Origin: Heloderma charlesbogerti
Lineage: Eukaryota; Chordata; Lepidosauria; Squamata; Helodermatidae
Reading direction: 5' to 3'
NCBI GenBank assembly: GCA_026122225.1
Contig: JANEZZ010002197.1
Span: 744,001-808,000, forward strand
DNA length: 64,000 bases
Shown here piece after piece: positions 40,912 to 50,930 of the stretch. Under the pieces are notes generated by a model, which saw only the letters and a list, made by a program, of their open reading frames with translations, did not search any database and was not told the DNA's origin. The position numbers and the translations under genes are program-made. Numbering within the stretch: the first letter of the stretch is position 1; every line of letters begins with the position of its first letter.

Positions 40912-41695
40912 GAGTAGGCAACCTTTTGGGCTATGGACACTTTGGCAATTTGAGAAACTGTCCCAGCCACCACCACAAAATGGCTGCCATGGGAGGGGTG
41001 GCAAAGGACAAGTAACCTACCCCAAAGACTAAGTACAAGGCAAAGGTGGGGTCTGAGCTCCAACACACTAAGGGTGCAATCCTATGTGGATAGTTGGCCG
41101 CCTCCAAACTCAGAGGCAACCAACTATCCAATGCAGGGCGAGCAGAGCATGGAGGTGATCTTCTCCTCCACACTCCAGCCACCCTGCATTTGCAGCAAGA
41201 CAGCCAATTTTGGCGGTCTAACCAGGGCGCCTTGCAGCGGGGCAGGGGGAGGCCAGACAGCACATAGGAAGTGTCATAACGGCACGTCCGCCATCCCCTC
41301 CCCACCCCCAGAAACGCCCCCTTTCCCCCTACTCTGTACTGCTCTTACGGGTGCAGAGCCAGGGATGAACCGCACCCCCTATGAGGCGGCAGGGGAGGGA
41401 ACAGGGAGTCAGGTTTCTGGGAACCGACCTCAGAACACTGGCTCCCAGAAAACAAAAGATCCTATGGCCATCTAGACACTGTCTAGCGGCCACAGGATTG
41501 CACTCTAAATAACTTGTTTGAACTCAGTTTTCAGCACTAATAGAAATCTTATTTCACAGCAATCCGAGCTGCCAGTAAGAAAATGTGTTAATAATAATAA
41601 AAAAGTGGGAGTGGTAGAACACCTTGGTGGGTGCCAGGAAAGGTGTCTGCGGCGCATTGGTGTGCATGGGCACTACGTTGCGTACCCGTGCCTTA
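40912..41695. mobile_element. hAT-like element (GGGGTCTCCAACC type) split by Harbinger-like insert
   Basis: The left part has GTAGGCAACCTTTTGGGCTA and ACCACAAAATGGCTGCCATG. The right part resumes at AAATAACTTGTTTGAACTC and ends CTTGGTGGGTGCCAGGAAAG and GGGCACTACGTTGCGTACCC. The order matches the intact copy at 16.75-17.16 kb. Confidence 0.65.
41072..41505. mobile_element. Harbinger-like element, group B copy 3
   Basis: Ends GGGTGCAATCCTATGTGG and (other strand) GAGTGCAATCCTGTGGCC, with TAA duplicated at 41069-41071 and 41506-41508. The interior has AGGCAACCAACTATCCAATG and TTTCTGGGAACCGACC, as in the other copies. Non-coding. Confidence 0.85.
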
Positions 41696-41732
41696 GAGCA
41701 TAAAATGAGGACGGGCCACACAGGAAGACTAA

Positions 41733-41832
41733 GGGCACAATCCTATACATGCTTAGACACAAAAAAGTCCTGCAGTTCCCATGTTGGGAGTTGTAGGACA
41801 TTTTTTCTGTCTAAATATGCATAGGATAGCAC
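41733..41832. repeat. Palindromic Harbinger-type MITE
   Basis: GGGCACAATCCTATACATGC and TTAGACACAAAAAAGTCCTG are mirrored by TAGGACATTTTTTCTGTCTA and AATATGCATAGGATAGCAC. The right border is eroded, so TAA is kept only on the left. Confidence 0.7.
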
Positions 41833-42017
41833 AAGTGCGGATGAACAGCTAATGTCAAGGGTTGGCATGATCAGGCAGCTGCTGATGTCCCTGCATCTTG
41901 GGAGGGGCTACCAATGTAAGCCCATAAGCAATTACAGCTGAAGAGGACGACCACCATCATTACCGTCCGCCACTGGTGCTGGCGATCACTGGGTCTTTGA
42001 GAGTTTAATCTGCTTGG

Positions 42018-42402
42018 CATGAGAATGATGGAGCTGGCAGAGATGACAAAACTTACTATTATGATTAAAAAAGGGTCAACAACTAAATTTATGTTAGATT
42101 GGAAACGTTTTATATAATTTGTTCAAGAAGTAGAGAAAAATGATATCTATGTATGTGGATTTTGAACTTTGAGATGGTTGATTCTCTTTTTTCTGTTGTT
42201 AAAATTAGGAGAAAGGAGATAATGTCTGTGAACTCAATGTATGATATACAACTAAGATAAGAACTAGAGAATAATAATAAGCATTTGTTGCGTAAGGGGA
42301 GACAAAGATAGATATCTTACAATCTTAAGAGATATTTTAGTGTATGTGTATTGTTGTTGTGTTTCTGTTGTTGTTGTTGTTGTTGTTGTTGTTGTGTTTT
42401 GT

Positions 42403-42431
<29 letters not shown>
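42018..42431 (+). mobile_element. L1-like LINE 3' end with 19-bp target duplication
   Basis: GAGAGTTTAATCTGCTTGG occurs exactly at 41999-42017 and 42432-42450, bracketing the insert. The opening frame (MELAEMTKLTIMIKK, then FMLDWKRFI) resembles the C-terminal end of vertebrate L1 ORF2. An AT-rich untranslated region and a (GTT)n plus (GA)n tail follow in place of poly-A. The long duplication fits L1-style target-primed insertion. Confidence 0.7.

Positions 42432-42436
<5 letters not shown>
42344..42436. repeat. Compound (GTT)n(GA)n microsatellite
   Basis: About ten GTT units lead through TGTTTTGTTTTG to a run of GA. It forms the 3' tail of the L1-like insert and meets the target duplication directly. 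Confidence 0.95.
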
Positions 42437-42439
<3 letters not shown>

Positions 42440-42747
42440 AATCTGCTTGGGTGGGTGAGTCACCCTCCTCTGTCCACACTGCCACACCGCCCAAAGGGAG
42501 AGGGCAGACCAGTGAGTGAGCTGAAGCTGCTCCTTGCCACTCACCAACTTGTTCACTGGGGAGAAGGGGGCATGGAGGAGGTAAGGAGGGAGGAGGGGGT
42601 CCCACCAAGAGCATGTTGCTGATCGTTCCCCCAAACCCGGAACCAGCCTTGGATTAATAATTGTAGACACCCGTCTTAGCACTGCATAACTGAGTTATGT
42701 TGACCTTTGCAGAGCAGGATTTCAGTCCAGCTCAGTACAGTTGATAG

Positions 42748-42830
42748 AAGAGAGTCTGTAGCTCAGTGGTAGAGCATGTGCTTTGGAGGCAGAAGGTCCC
42801 GAGTTCAGTTCCTAGCATCTCTGCTTAAAA
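42748..42830 (+). mobile_element. tRNA-derived SINE head (GCTCAGTGGTAGAGCA type)
   Basis: CTGTAGCTCAGTGGTAGAGC is an A box and GAGTTCAGTTCCTAGCA a B box at tRNA-like spacing. Acceptor-stem pairing is absent, so it is a SINE head and not a tRNA gene. The body has been lost. Confidence 0.7.
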
Positions 42831-42941
42831 GGATATTGAGGCCCGCTGAACTCAGTGGGGCTTGCTTTTTAGTAGACATGCACAGAATTGCACTGTAAGT
42901 TTGCTCTTTACTCCTACACTCTGTTTTAAGTCTGTGACTAA

Positions 42942-43034
42942 GGGCACAATCCTATGCATATTTAGACGTGCTGGCTGGGGCATGCCGGTAGTTGTAGGCC
43001 TTTTCTCTGTCTAAACATGCATAAGATTGCCTCC
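42942..43034. repeat. Palindromic Harbinger-type MITE with TAA duplication
   Basis: GGGCACAATCCTATGCATAT and CTAAACATGCATAAGATTGC form the ends. TAA is present at 42939-42941 and 43035-43037. The left arm has a small internal deletion. Confidence 0.75.
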
Positions 43035-43357
43035 TAAATGCAGACTACATGCCTTTAACATCAAGTCAACTCCCCCCCCCCTTTCCCTCCCATTCCTCAT
43101 CCCTTGTTTAACATCCAGCCTGATGAAGAATTCTGGAGAACCTGAAAGCTTGCTCACTATTTTGTGACATTGTGTTTGGTCCTAATGAAGATATTGCCTA
43201 ACTATGGATCTTAGAATTTTTCTTAGGGACCAATGTGACCTCCTTTGCTTTTTGTGTCCTAAATGTGGATGGAGCTCAAATTGCACAAACAATAACTGGG
43301 AAATGGTGAGATCCATACTTTGTCTGCCTTGCAATATGCATGGACCTCATCTCTTTA

Positions 43358-43663
43358 TGGAGATCCTCGTGTGGCGCAGAGTGGTAGGCAGCAGTATTGC
43401 AACCGAAACTCTCCCCACGACCTGAGTTCGATCCCAGCGGAAGCCAGGTCTCGGGTAGCTGGCTCAGGTCAACTCAGCCTTCCATCCTTCCAAGGTCGGT
43501 AAAATGAGTACCCAGCTTGCTGGGGGAAAGGTAGTCACGACTGGGGAAGGCAATGGCAAACCACCCCACTATAGTCTGCCATGAAAATGCCAGTGAAAGC
43601 GGCGTCCCTCTACGGGTCAGTAATGACCTGGTGCTTGCACAGGAGGAACCTTTCCTTTCCTTC
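43358..43663 (+). mobile_element. tRNA-derived SINE (GTGTGGCGCAGAGTGG head), young copy
   Basis: The head TCGTGTGGCGCAGAGTGGTA is the A box and CTGAGTTCGATCCCAGC the B box. The body has CTCAGCCTTCCATCCTTCCA, AAATGAGTACCCAGCTTGCT and GGCAATGGCAAACCACCCCA. The tail GGGTCAGTAATGACCTGG with AACCTTTCCTTTCCTT resembles the BovB/Sauria tail. A 10-bp duplication CATCTCTTTA lies at 43348-43357 and 43664-43673. Confidence 0.9.
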
Positions 43664-43673
43664 CATCTCTTTA

Positions 43674-44767
43674 ACTTGTGTTATTCCAGGAGGGGGAGGG
43701 AATAATCCTGCTAGCCACACATGTAAGCCCCCTCTCCTCCTAATCTGGTAACAAGTGATGCTCTACCATCCTCTGATTCCCAGACATCTCAGCTCACTCC
43801 CCAAGTGCTAACATCATGGCTGCACATCAATATGCTCTCAACGAGTCCCACGTGTGGTCTTGTCTCGGCATTTACGGCCAAGAGAGACTAAGCAAAACAG
43901 ACAGCAACTGCCTGGCACTCAAAATGCATTTCACAACGTTTGGATTTTGACACCTCTGTTGACATTTTCATTTTTGCCTGACTCCTCAGGTCCTTAGCCA
44001 GGGGTTTTAGATTCGGTATCTATTTCAGATTGGGAGGATGTGGTGAGAAATGCGCTTGGGTACAACCTGACTGGTTGGTGTGTGTTGGCTTTCAAAAAAC
44101 TGGTATAAGATGTTGCTCTTTTTCCAACTAAATTCCTTCATTGGTAGAAGAAAGGAAGGCTTTATTTGAATCAGGGTGTAGCAGGGTTCAGTCTCAGAAC
44201 AAGTTTCAGATTCCAAGGCTCAGTCTAGAATAAGTGAGGAAAGAGTGCCTTTGAGCATCTGCAAGGTTCGTTTGCTGCACCACTAAATAATCACAACCAT
44301 TCCTAAAGGGGCTAGTTTTGGGGCTTCCAAGTCAACTATCACAGCTTCCCAAAAGGCCTGAGTGCCTCTTTTATTTTTAAAGAAATCAGTCAGCTGGTGA
44401 GAAACAACTTTGATGTTGCAGTTTCAATTCCTGTTTCAGTGTTTAAGACAGAACTCTCTCCCACCTGCTATGAAGTCTCAGCTCTCAAGTTTGTTGTTTG
44501 GACAGTTTAGTTCTTCCTTATTTGCTCCCCCTCCAAAAGCTTAGCTTGCAAAATCAAAACAAACACTTTGCAAAGATCACTCCTCTGCAACCTAGTAAAC
44601 ATTAAGGTTGAGTTGAGGAGTAGCTAGATCAAAGGAGAACGCCCTACAAGACAGCAGCCCTCAATTAAGAACTAGTTCTCACCATGAGTAAATGAGTGGG
44701 TAAGCGCCCTGTTTCTTGGCTACACCAATGCAGATGGTGGATCAAATGAGCAGGGAGCTTGTTTGCT
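43674..44767. other. Unassigned intergenic DNA
   Basis: No repeat or exon recognised. Confidence 0.45.
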
Positions 44768-44832
44768 TGTTTGTAGGATTACTCTACAATAATCCTATTC
44801 TAGTTTGCAGGATTATTCTACAATAAGGAGCC
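44768..44832. repeat. Two-unit tandem duplication
   Basis: GTTTGTAGGATTACTCTACA and GTTTGCAGGATTATTCTACA start two neighbouring copies of about 33 bp. Confidence 0.85.
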
Positions 44833-45264
44833 CCCACCTGCAGTCTGAAGTGGTACAGCCCTGAAAGAGGTTAGTTTCCTTGTCTTCTGTTACAACTGAG
44901 TAGCAAGACAGCTCAGATCTTGTGGCTTGTATAGTGACCAGACCCAACATTATTTCCACTTCAACTTAAGAAGAAGAATGCATACAGCTCAGATCTAAAG
45001 TGCTGCATGCAGATGTTATATCCACGGTAAGGGAAGACGAGCTCTGCTGAACAGCTCAGTTCAAATGTCTTCCAAGCAGCCTTTGCAAAAGCCTTAAAGC
45101 ATGGTGTTAAATGAAGCATCTCATTGTTTTTGCTCTCACCATACATTTAGGGATATAATAAATTGGGACAGTAATATTAAAATAGCTGTGTTGCTTGCCT
45201 GGGGAGGATGGGAGTTGTTACCCAACACATCTGGAGGGCATCCAGGTTGGGTAAGGCTGTTCCG

Positions 45265-45411
45265 CTGAACATCGCCTAGTCCAGCTGACCGAAGTCCCTC
45301 ACGTGCTCAGGCAGCTCAGCCCCGTTACCTGAAATCTATATGACTGGCGAGTGAACCAAGGGCATTCTGCAGGCAAAGCTTGTGCTCTACCACGGATCTG
45401 TGGCCCCTCCG
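45265..45411 (-). mobile_element. tRNA-derived SINE (GCTCAGTGGTAGAGCA type), diverged
   Basis: CTGCAGGCAAAGCTTGTGCT and CTACCACGGATCTGTGGCCC are the reversed tRNA head; the 3' body before it is weakly preserved. Confidence 0.5.
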
Positions 45412-45554
45412 CTCATGGGAGTTTCCTTCATGGCCACTAATGGCCCTTCAGGCCAGTTTTTCTATAAAAATGGCCTGCTGCCACACCTACTTGCAGGGTG
45501 GGGGAAGCCTGACATTGGTTTGCCTAGCCCAGCCATCTCTAACCTGGGGGGGGA

Positions 45555-45782
45555 TCCCGATGTGTGAGACAACAACTCCCAGCATCCCCAGTCAGGCTCG
45601 CTGGGAGTTGTCGCCCCACACATCCAGAGGGTACCAGGGCTGGCTGGAGGTGGTGCTAGAAGTTGTAGACCAACACATCCAGAGGATACCAGGACTGGCT
45701 GGGGGATGCTGGGAGTTGTAGTCCAACACAGATGCTGGGAGTTGTAGTCCAACACATCTGGATGGCACCAGGTTGGGCAAGA
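45555..45782. repeat. Tandemly amplified 'GGGAGTTGTAGTCCAACACAT' palindrome
   Basis: After an inverted first arm (ACAACTCCCAGCATCCCCAG), the unit GGGAGTTGT(A/C)G..CC(A/C)ACACATC..GAGG(G/A)TACCAGG recurs four times, the last two only about 30 bp apart. Other copies in the window are single palindromes, so this one has expanded. Confidence 0.8.
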
Positions 45783-45944
45783 CTGGCCTATTCAGATTAA
45801 CAAGTGCATGTGCCAGGTGGACTTGCATCAGGTGGACAGAAAATGCATCAGCGCCAGAGAAAGAGAAGCAGTTCCAAGCAGCTGGAGCTGTCTGAGATTC
45901 AGGAGCATGGCTGCCGCTTTGGAGCTAATGCTAACACATCTGCC

Positions 45945-46125
45945 TTCAGACGAAGCTGCCTTCTACTGAGTCAGACCACCTAGCTCGGAATTGTCTCTTG
46001 GAAGCAGCTCTTCATTATTCCAGACAGGAATCTTTCCCAGTCCTGCCTAGATGTGCCAGGCGTTGAACCTTGGATCTTTTGCATGCAAAGCATGTGCTCA
46101 TCTTCCACCAACCTATGCCCCATTC
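45945..46125 (-). mobile_element. tRNA-derived SINE (GCTCAGTGGTAGAGCA type)
   Basis: GAAGCTGCCTTCTACTGAGT, CAGGAATCTTTCCCAGTCCT, the B box region CGTTGAACCTTGGATC and reversed head TGCATGCAAAGCATGTGCTC follow in order. This is nearly full length. Confidence 0.8.
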
Positions 46126-46451
46126 CAATGAAGTTAGTATCTTGGAGGCTAACTCTACTTGCCTGCTTGCTGACCACTTGCTCAACCTGTACATATTGTG
46201 GGGGTGGGGGGAACACAGCTGACTATCAAAGACAATGTAAGTCTCAAATGCTCAGATCCAGAAGGAAAATGGCCCTGTAAAAAGACTGGAACTTTCCACC
46301 ACCTGGGGAAATGGGAAATGCAAAACAATACTATATTTAATTCAAACTATGGGAAATAAGCCCATTTATACCTATGTTTGATTTATAAAAGCTTGGTTAG
46401 TGTGTACAGTTCTTTTTTATAAAAAAAAAATCTCATTCATTCTCACAATAC
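46126..46451. other. Unassigned DNA
   Basis: Nothing recognised except a short poly-A. Confidence 0.45.
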
Positions 46452-46492
46452 TCTGGATGGATGGGATGGATGGATGGATGGATGGATGGACA
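46452..46492. repeat. (GGAT)n microsatellite
   Basis: About nine GGAT/ATGG tetramer units with one early interruption. Confidence 0.95.
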
Positions 46493-47296
46493 TTCCAATT
46501 TCATAGCAAGGGCAACTGAGGCCAAGGGGAACTGAGGCCATAGAGAAAATCCATGGCAGAGGTAGCAAAGCTGAGCTCACACAGTAAACTTTGCTTGCTC
46601 TTAGATCTTTCTTCAATTATGAACTTGGTGATAAAAACGGAAAATCAAATTATATGTAAGTGATGGTGAAGGAAAACAAGTTCAGCAGCTGCTATATCTG
46701 GGTGCCAAGGGGCATGAGCAGTGGGCAGCCCACTGAACCCTGCTAGAGAGGAGGCTGGCGTGGCAATTTTTATGCCACCCGCTGTTCATGTTTCCACTGC
46801 CTTTGCTAAGTGTGCTTTCGTAGTCTCCACTGTCTCCCTCCTTCTCCAGTGCCATCGGCCTTCAACCAGCAAAGGAGATATGCATGCAAGCCAATCCAGC
46901 TGGAGTCCATCGGGACAAGCACCTCAAATCAGATGGGGGGTGTCGGGGGGGGGAAGATGGCAGCAGCTGACATCAGAGGGGGAGCTTGCGGGAGAGAAGG
47001 AGAGGTTGGATTGATAAACACCCTTTGATGTTTGATACCACTGACCCCAAATTTAACCCCACTTACCGCTTTGGAAAATGTTACCCCCAACATAGATCAG
47101 CTCTGACAGCTGAAATCTACCCCTTTGGCTGGTTTTGCTGCAGCACTGGTCATAGCAGAGGAGAGGAAATATATATAAAAGGAGGGGCAAGGGGGAAAAG
47201 TCATGTATGGTAATGTCATAGGAAGTTCACTTCTGTCACCTCCCGACAGCGAGATCACTTGCCCTGCGGCTTCTCCACACGCTCTGTGTCCTGGGT

Positions 47297-47298
<2 letters not shown>
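46493..47298. other. Unassigned DNA
   Basis: Open frames of 60-97 codons overlap but show no domain. A TATATAAA-like AGGAAATATATATAAAAGGA lies at about 47162, without other promoter support. Confidence 0.4.

Positions 47299-47299
<1 letters not shown>

Positions 47300-47330
<31 letters not shown>
47300..47330. repeat. (AC)n microsatellite
   Basis: Fifteen AC units, uninterrupted. Confidence 0.95.
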
Positions 47331-47331
<1 letters not shown>

Positions 47332-47903
47332 TTGCAAAACAACAAAACCCAAATGTGCCATTCCCCAATGCTGCAATTTGTCATTCCCCCACCCCATTCT
47401 GCAACCTATGTCCTGGGCGAACATGTACACATGCCAGATCCAGGCCTGTCTCCACATTTAATTTTAGGTCACTGGCCTTTGATCTTTGACGCATGTTGAT
47501 ATTTCGTCAGGGCAGAGAACAAAATGTTGGTCACTGAGGTGGAGGGAGCTTGGTGCTTTGAAAGGGAACTCTTCTCACTCTGGTGTCAGTTGCTGTGGGC
47601 AGGGGAATGAAAAGGCTGTTACAAATCCCCTGGCAATGGGGCGGGGGGGCGGGGGAGAGAGAAGTTGGATCGCCTTTGCCTCCAAACTCTTTCACCTCTT
47701 TGTCTGTGGTTGCTAGCAAAATTAAAAGGCCAGCAACCCATGACAGGAGGGGGAAGAGAAAACCCCTAAAAGAGCTGTTTGGGGCTCTATGAAGGAGAAC
47801 AGCTTCATGGATGTTGCAGGGGTGGCCTTGGTTTCCCATCCTCGCATGCACACTCTGAATTCAAAATGGCAGCGGGGGATATGGTGTGACTACACTTGGA
47901 ATG

Positions 47904-48694
47904 GGAGAATTATCAACAACCACAGATACGCAGACGATACCACCCTAATGGCAGAAAGCGAAGAGGATCTCAAGAGCCTCTTGTTGAGGGTGAAAGAGGA
48001 GAGTGCAAAAGCTGGTTTGAAACTCAACATTAAAAAAAAGATCATGGCATCTGGCCCCATCACTTCCTGGCATATGGAAGGGGAAGAAATGGAAGCAGTG
48101 ACAGATTTTATTTTCTTGGGCTCCAAGATCACTGCAGACGGTGACTGTAGCCATGAAATTAAAAGATGCTTGCTCCTTGGGAGGAAAGCTATGGCAAACC
48201 TAGACAGCATAGTAAGAAGCAGAGACATCACCTTGCCGACAAAGGTCTGTCTAATCAAAGCTATGGTTTTCCCAGTAGTAACATATGGCTGTGAGAGCTG
48301 GAGTATAAGGAAGGCTGAGCGCCGAAGAATTGATGCTTTCAAACTGTGGTGCTGGAGAAGACCCTTACGAGTCCCCTGGACTGCAAGGAGGTCAAATCAG
48401 TCAATCCTAAAGGAAATCAACCCTGAGTGCTCATTGGAAGGACAGATACTGAAGCTGAAGCTCAAATATTTTGGCCACCTAATGCGAAGAGAAAACTCTC
48501 TGGAAAAGACCCTGATGCTGGGAAAGACTGAAAGCAAAAGGAGAAGGGGACGGCAGAGGATGAGATGGCTAGATAGCATCACTGATGCAATGAATATGGA
48601 CTTGAGCACGCTCCGGGAGAGAGCGCAGGACAGGAAGGCCTGGTGTGCTATGGTCCATGGGGTCACAAAGAGTCGGACACGACTGAACGACTGA
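47904..48694 (+). pseudogene. BovB reverse transcriptase C-terminal part, frame intact
   Basis: The uninterrupted frame starts just before the catalytic palm motif YADDTTLMAE. It continues LKSLLLRVKEESAKAGLKLN, IMASGPITSW, FIFLGSKITADGDCSHEIKR, VTYGCESWSIRKAERRRIDA, FKLWCWRRPLRVPWTARRSN, LKYFGHLMRRENSLEKTLML, RRRGRQRMRWLDSITDAMNM and VTKSRTRLND, then a stop. A complete BovB ORF also has an N-terminal apurinic endonuclease and most of the RT, which are missing here. The upstream ATG belongs to flanking DNA, so this is no real start. No stop or shift in about 260 codons indicates recent insertion. Confidence 0.95.
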
Positions 48695-48703
48695 ACAACA
48701 ACA
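47904..48703 (+). mobile_element. BovB (RTE) LINE, 5' truncated, young
   Basis: A perfect 12-bp target duplication ACACTTGGAATG lies at 47892-47903 and 48704-48715. The 800-bp insert holds the C-terminal RT frame and the BovB terminus GGGTCACAAAGAGTCGGACA, CGACTGAACGACTGAACAAC AACAACA. Its 3' end gives the likely source of the tails on the window's Sauria-type SINEs. Confidence 0.95.
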
Positions 48704-49468
48704 ACACTTGGAATGCACTGTTCCGGTCACCCCACCTCAAAACGGATATTGTAGACCTGGAAAAAGTGCAGAAAGGGGCAACAAAAATGGCCAAGGGAGA
48801 TGGAGCAACTCCCCTGTGAGGAAGAGTTACAATGTCTGGGGCTTTTTAGCTTAGAATAAAGGTGAGTAAGGGGGCAAGGGGGTGCCACATAATAGAGGTG
48901 CATGAAATTATGCATGGGATGGAGAAAATTTATATTCTCTCATAATACTAGAATACTAGAGCTGAATGGTGGGAGATTCAGGACAGATAAAAAGAAGTAC
49001 TTCTTCATACGGCACATTGTTAAACTATTTAATTCACTACCAAAAGATATAGTGATGCCACCAACTTGGACAGCTTTAAAGGGGGATTAGGCAAATTAAT
49101 GGAGGACAAGGCTATCAAGGGCTAGTGGTCATGAAGGCTATATATTACTTTCAGTATCAGAGGTTGTATACCAGTTGCTGGGGAACACAAGCAGGAGGGT
49201 GCTGTTGGACTCATATGGGCTTCCCATGAGCATCTGGTTGGCCACTATGGGAACAGAACACTGGGCTAGACAGGCCTTTGGTCTGATCCAATCCAGTTTT
49301 TCTTATATTGTTATGATACAGCTGTAGCTAATGGAAGCAGGCAGAGCTGATGAGAAGAGGGAAGGGGCCCTTTGCATAAGAGCCCAACAATCTAAGCAGG
49401 TCCATGAGGGAATCCATTTCGGCCAACAACACAGCCCAGGCCCAGCCAGCCCACCTGAGAGAGATCAA

Positions 49469-49838
49469 GAGCATCTCTACACCAGGCTAAAATCCTGCTT
49501 TTAAAATGGGGCTTTCTGCTTCCATTTTAAATGCAGGATCACGACTGACTCCCTTTAAATGTGCTTCCCCCCACCCTTTCCCCCCTTATCTTTTCTTCCA
49601 TATGTTTCGTTGGTCTAGCTCCTCTTCTTGCGGCTTTTCCTTTTTCATAGAGGGGACTCAAGCAGACATCAAGTGCTGTAATTTCATAGCTCATTATCTC
49701 AGAACTTTAAAAAAATGGGATAAAGGCAATTTAGTGCGGGAGACAACCTGGAGGGTGACAACGTTGTCTAAAGGGCCCACAGGCTTCTGTGAGTAACCAA
49801 TCTCAATTGCAGGATAAAAGCTCTGTGTGAAGAAGCCC
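49469..49838 (-). mobile_element. Harbinger-like element, group A copy 4
   Basis: Opens GAGCATCTCTACACCAGGCT and closes AGCTCTGTGTGAAGAAGCCC; ATAAAGGCAATTTAGTGCGG marks the site where copy 3 was split by CR1. Full length, non-coding. Confidence 0.8.
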
Positions 49839-49991
49839 CAGGAATGTCACAACCTCAACGCAGGACAGGCCTCTGACATGTTTGTATCTGAAGTTAAAGT
49901 TCAAAACATCGCTTCTCCCTCACTCATTTTCATATTTTTTTAATGGCACATGGTTGACAATGGACGTGAGAGAGGCAGGAAAATGGCATCC

Positions 49992-50573
49992 ACTCTGCTG
50001 CCCGAGGTGAAAGCTTCATGTTACTTTTTGGTAAGACCAAATGTGGCTGGGTCTGAACTACAGGCCATATGTCTCCACAGGGGAGAAAGATCTGGAGGAT
50101 ATGGGCTCCTTCACACTGAGCTTTTATCCCGCGATTGAGATTGCTCCTTCACAGAAGTTTGCGGGCTCTTTACAAGACCCTGTGACCCTCCAGGACGTCT
50201 CCTGCACTAAATGCCCTTTGTTCCGTTTTTAAATAGATCGCAGATCATGAGCTATCAAATTACCCCATTGTGTTCCACTTCAGTTTCCTCCATGAAAAGA
50301 GCAAAAGCGGCAAGAAGAGGAGCATGATCAGTGAACGATAATGGAAGACTCCGATATGAGGAGAAGGAGGGGGAAGGGGGTGGGGGGAAAGGAAGCACGT
50401 GAAAAAGGGAGTCGTTGTGATCCTGCATTTAAAACAGAAGCAGAAAGCCCTGTTTTAAATGCAGGATTTTAGGCTGGTGTAGAGATGCCCAGAATGGCAT
50501 GGAGTTCAGGCCCAGCTGTGTTTAGTCTTACCAAAAAGTAATATGAAACTACCACCTTGGGCAGCAGAACAGT
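49992..50573. repeat. Palindromic element interrupted by a Harbinger-like insert
   Basis: The left arm 49992-50068 (CTCTGCTGCCCGAGGTGAAA, TTACTTTTTGGTAAGACC, GGGTCTGAACTACAGGCCAT) is inverted at 50494-50573 (ATGGCATGGAGTTCAGGCCC, GTCTTACCAAAAAGTAAT, CACCTTGGGCAGCAGAACAG). The arms are about 80% alike. Without the insert the element would be about 190 bp. Confidence 0.8.
50103..50490 (+). mobile_element. Harbinger-like element, group A copy 5
   Basis: Begins GGGCTCCTTCACACTGAGCT and ends TTTTAGGCTGGTGTAGAGAT GCCC. Contains GCAAAAGCGGCAAGAAGAGG and CAGAAAGCCCTGTTTTAAAT. The TTA duplication is not kept. Confidence 0.75.
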
Positions 50574-50794
50574 CCAATAAGACATCATCAGGAAAAGGCG
50601 AGAGAAAACAAGTAACTCTTCAGGGCTTGCAAGTAAAAGCTTGCAACTATGGGATCCACTGGACCATCCATGGCAATTGGTTCCAGAGTTGTGGGCACTG
50701 GGAGCATTGCAAAAAAGGCCCTCTTTCATGTACTTGCTCACTTAACTGCCTGCAAAGTTTTGTGCCCAACTATGTTTACAGTGGGCCCTGTAAT

Positions 50795-50930
50795 GCTTTA
50801 GGCCAGGGATGGGCAGAATGTAGATCCCCAGATGTTTGGAACTTCAACTCCCTGCATTCCTGACCACTGTCCATACTAGCAGGGGCTTCTGGGAGTTGAA
50901 GTCTAAAACATCCAGCAGCAGGTAGTTAAT
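50795..50930. repeat. Palindromic 'ACTACAACTCCCA' MITE-like repeat
   Basis: GATCCCCAGATGTTTGGAAC and TTCAACTCCCTGCATTCCTG are mirrored by GGGGCTTCTGGGAGTTGAAG and TCTAAAACATCCAGCAGC. Confidence 0.65.

Larger units (their letters stand above)
47878..49312 (+). mobile_element. CR1 LINE (TATGTTCTTA subtype) split by BovB
   Basis: Only a short left piece is certain (TGGTGTGACTACACTTGGAATG). The right part from 48704 reads CACTGTTCCGGTCACCCCAC, AAAGTGCAGAAAGGGGCAAC, GGGGCTTTTTAGCTTAGAAT and GCTGGGGAACACAAGCAGGA to the terminus TTTTTCTTATATTGTTATGA. The RT frame (FRSPHLKTDIVDLEKVQKGA) is broken by shifts. Confidence 0.8.

Noticed and set aside
42748..42830. tRNA gene with A and B boxes
   Set aside because: No acceptor-stem pairing and no terminator; related sequences at 30.3, 45.3 and 46.0 kb show it is a SINE head.
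47789..47903. Real start of a 301-codon gene upstream of the BovB frame
   Set aside because: The first part of this frame is flanking DNA outside the target duplication; the frame is open there by chance.
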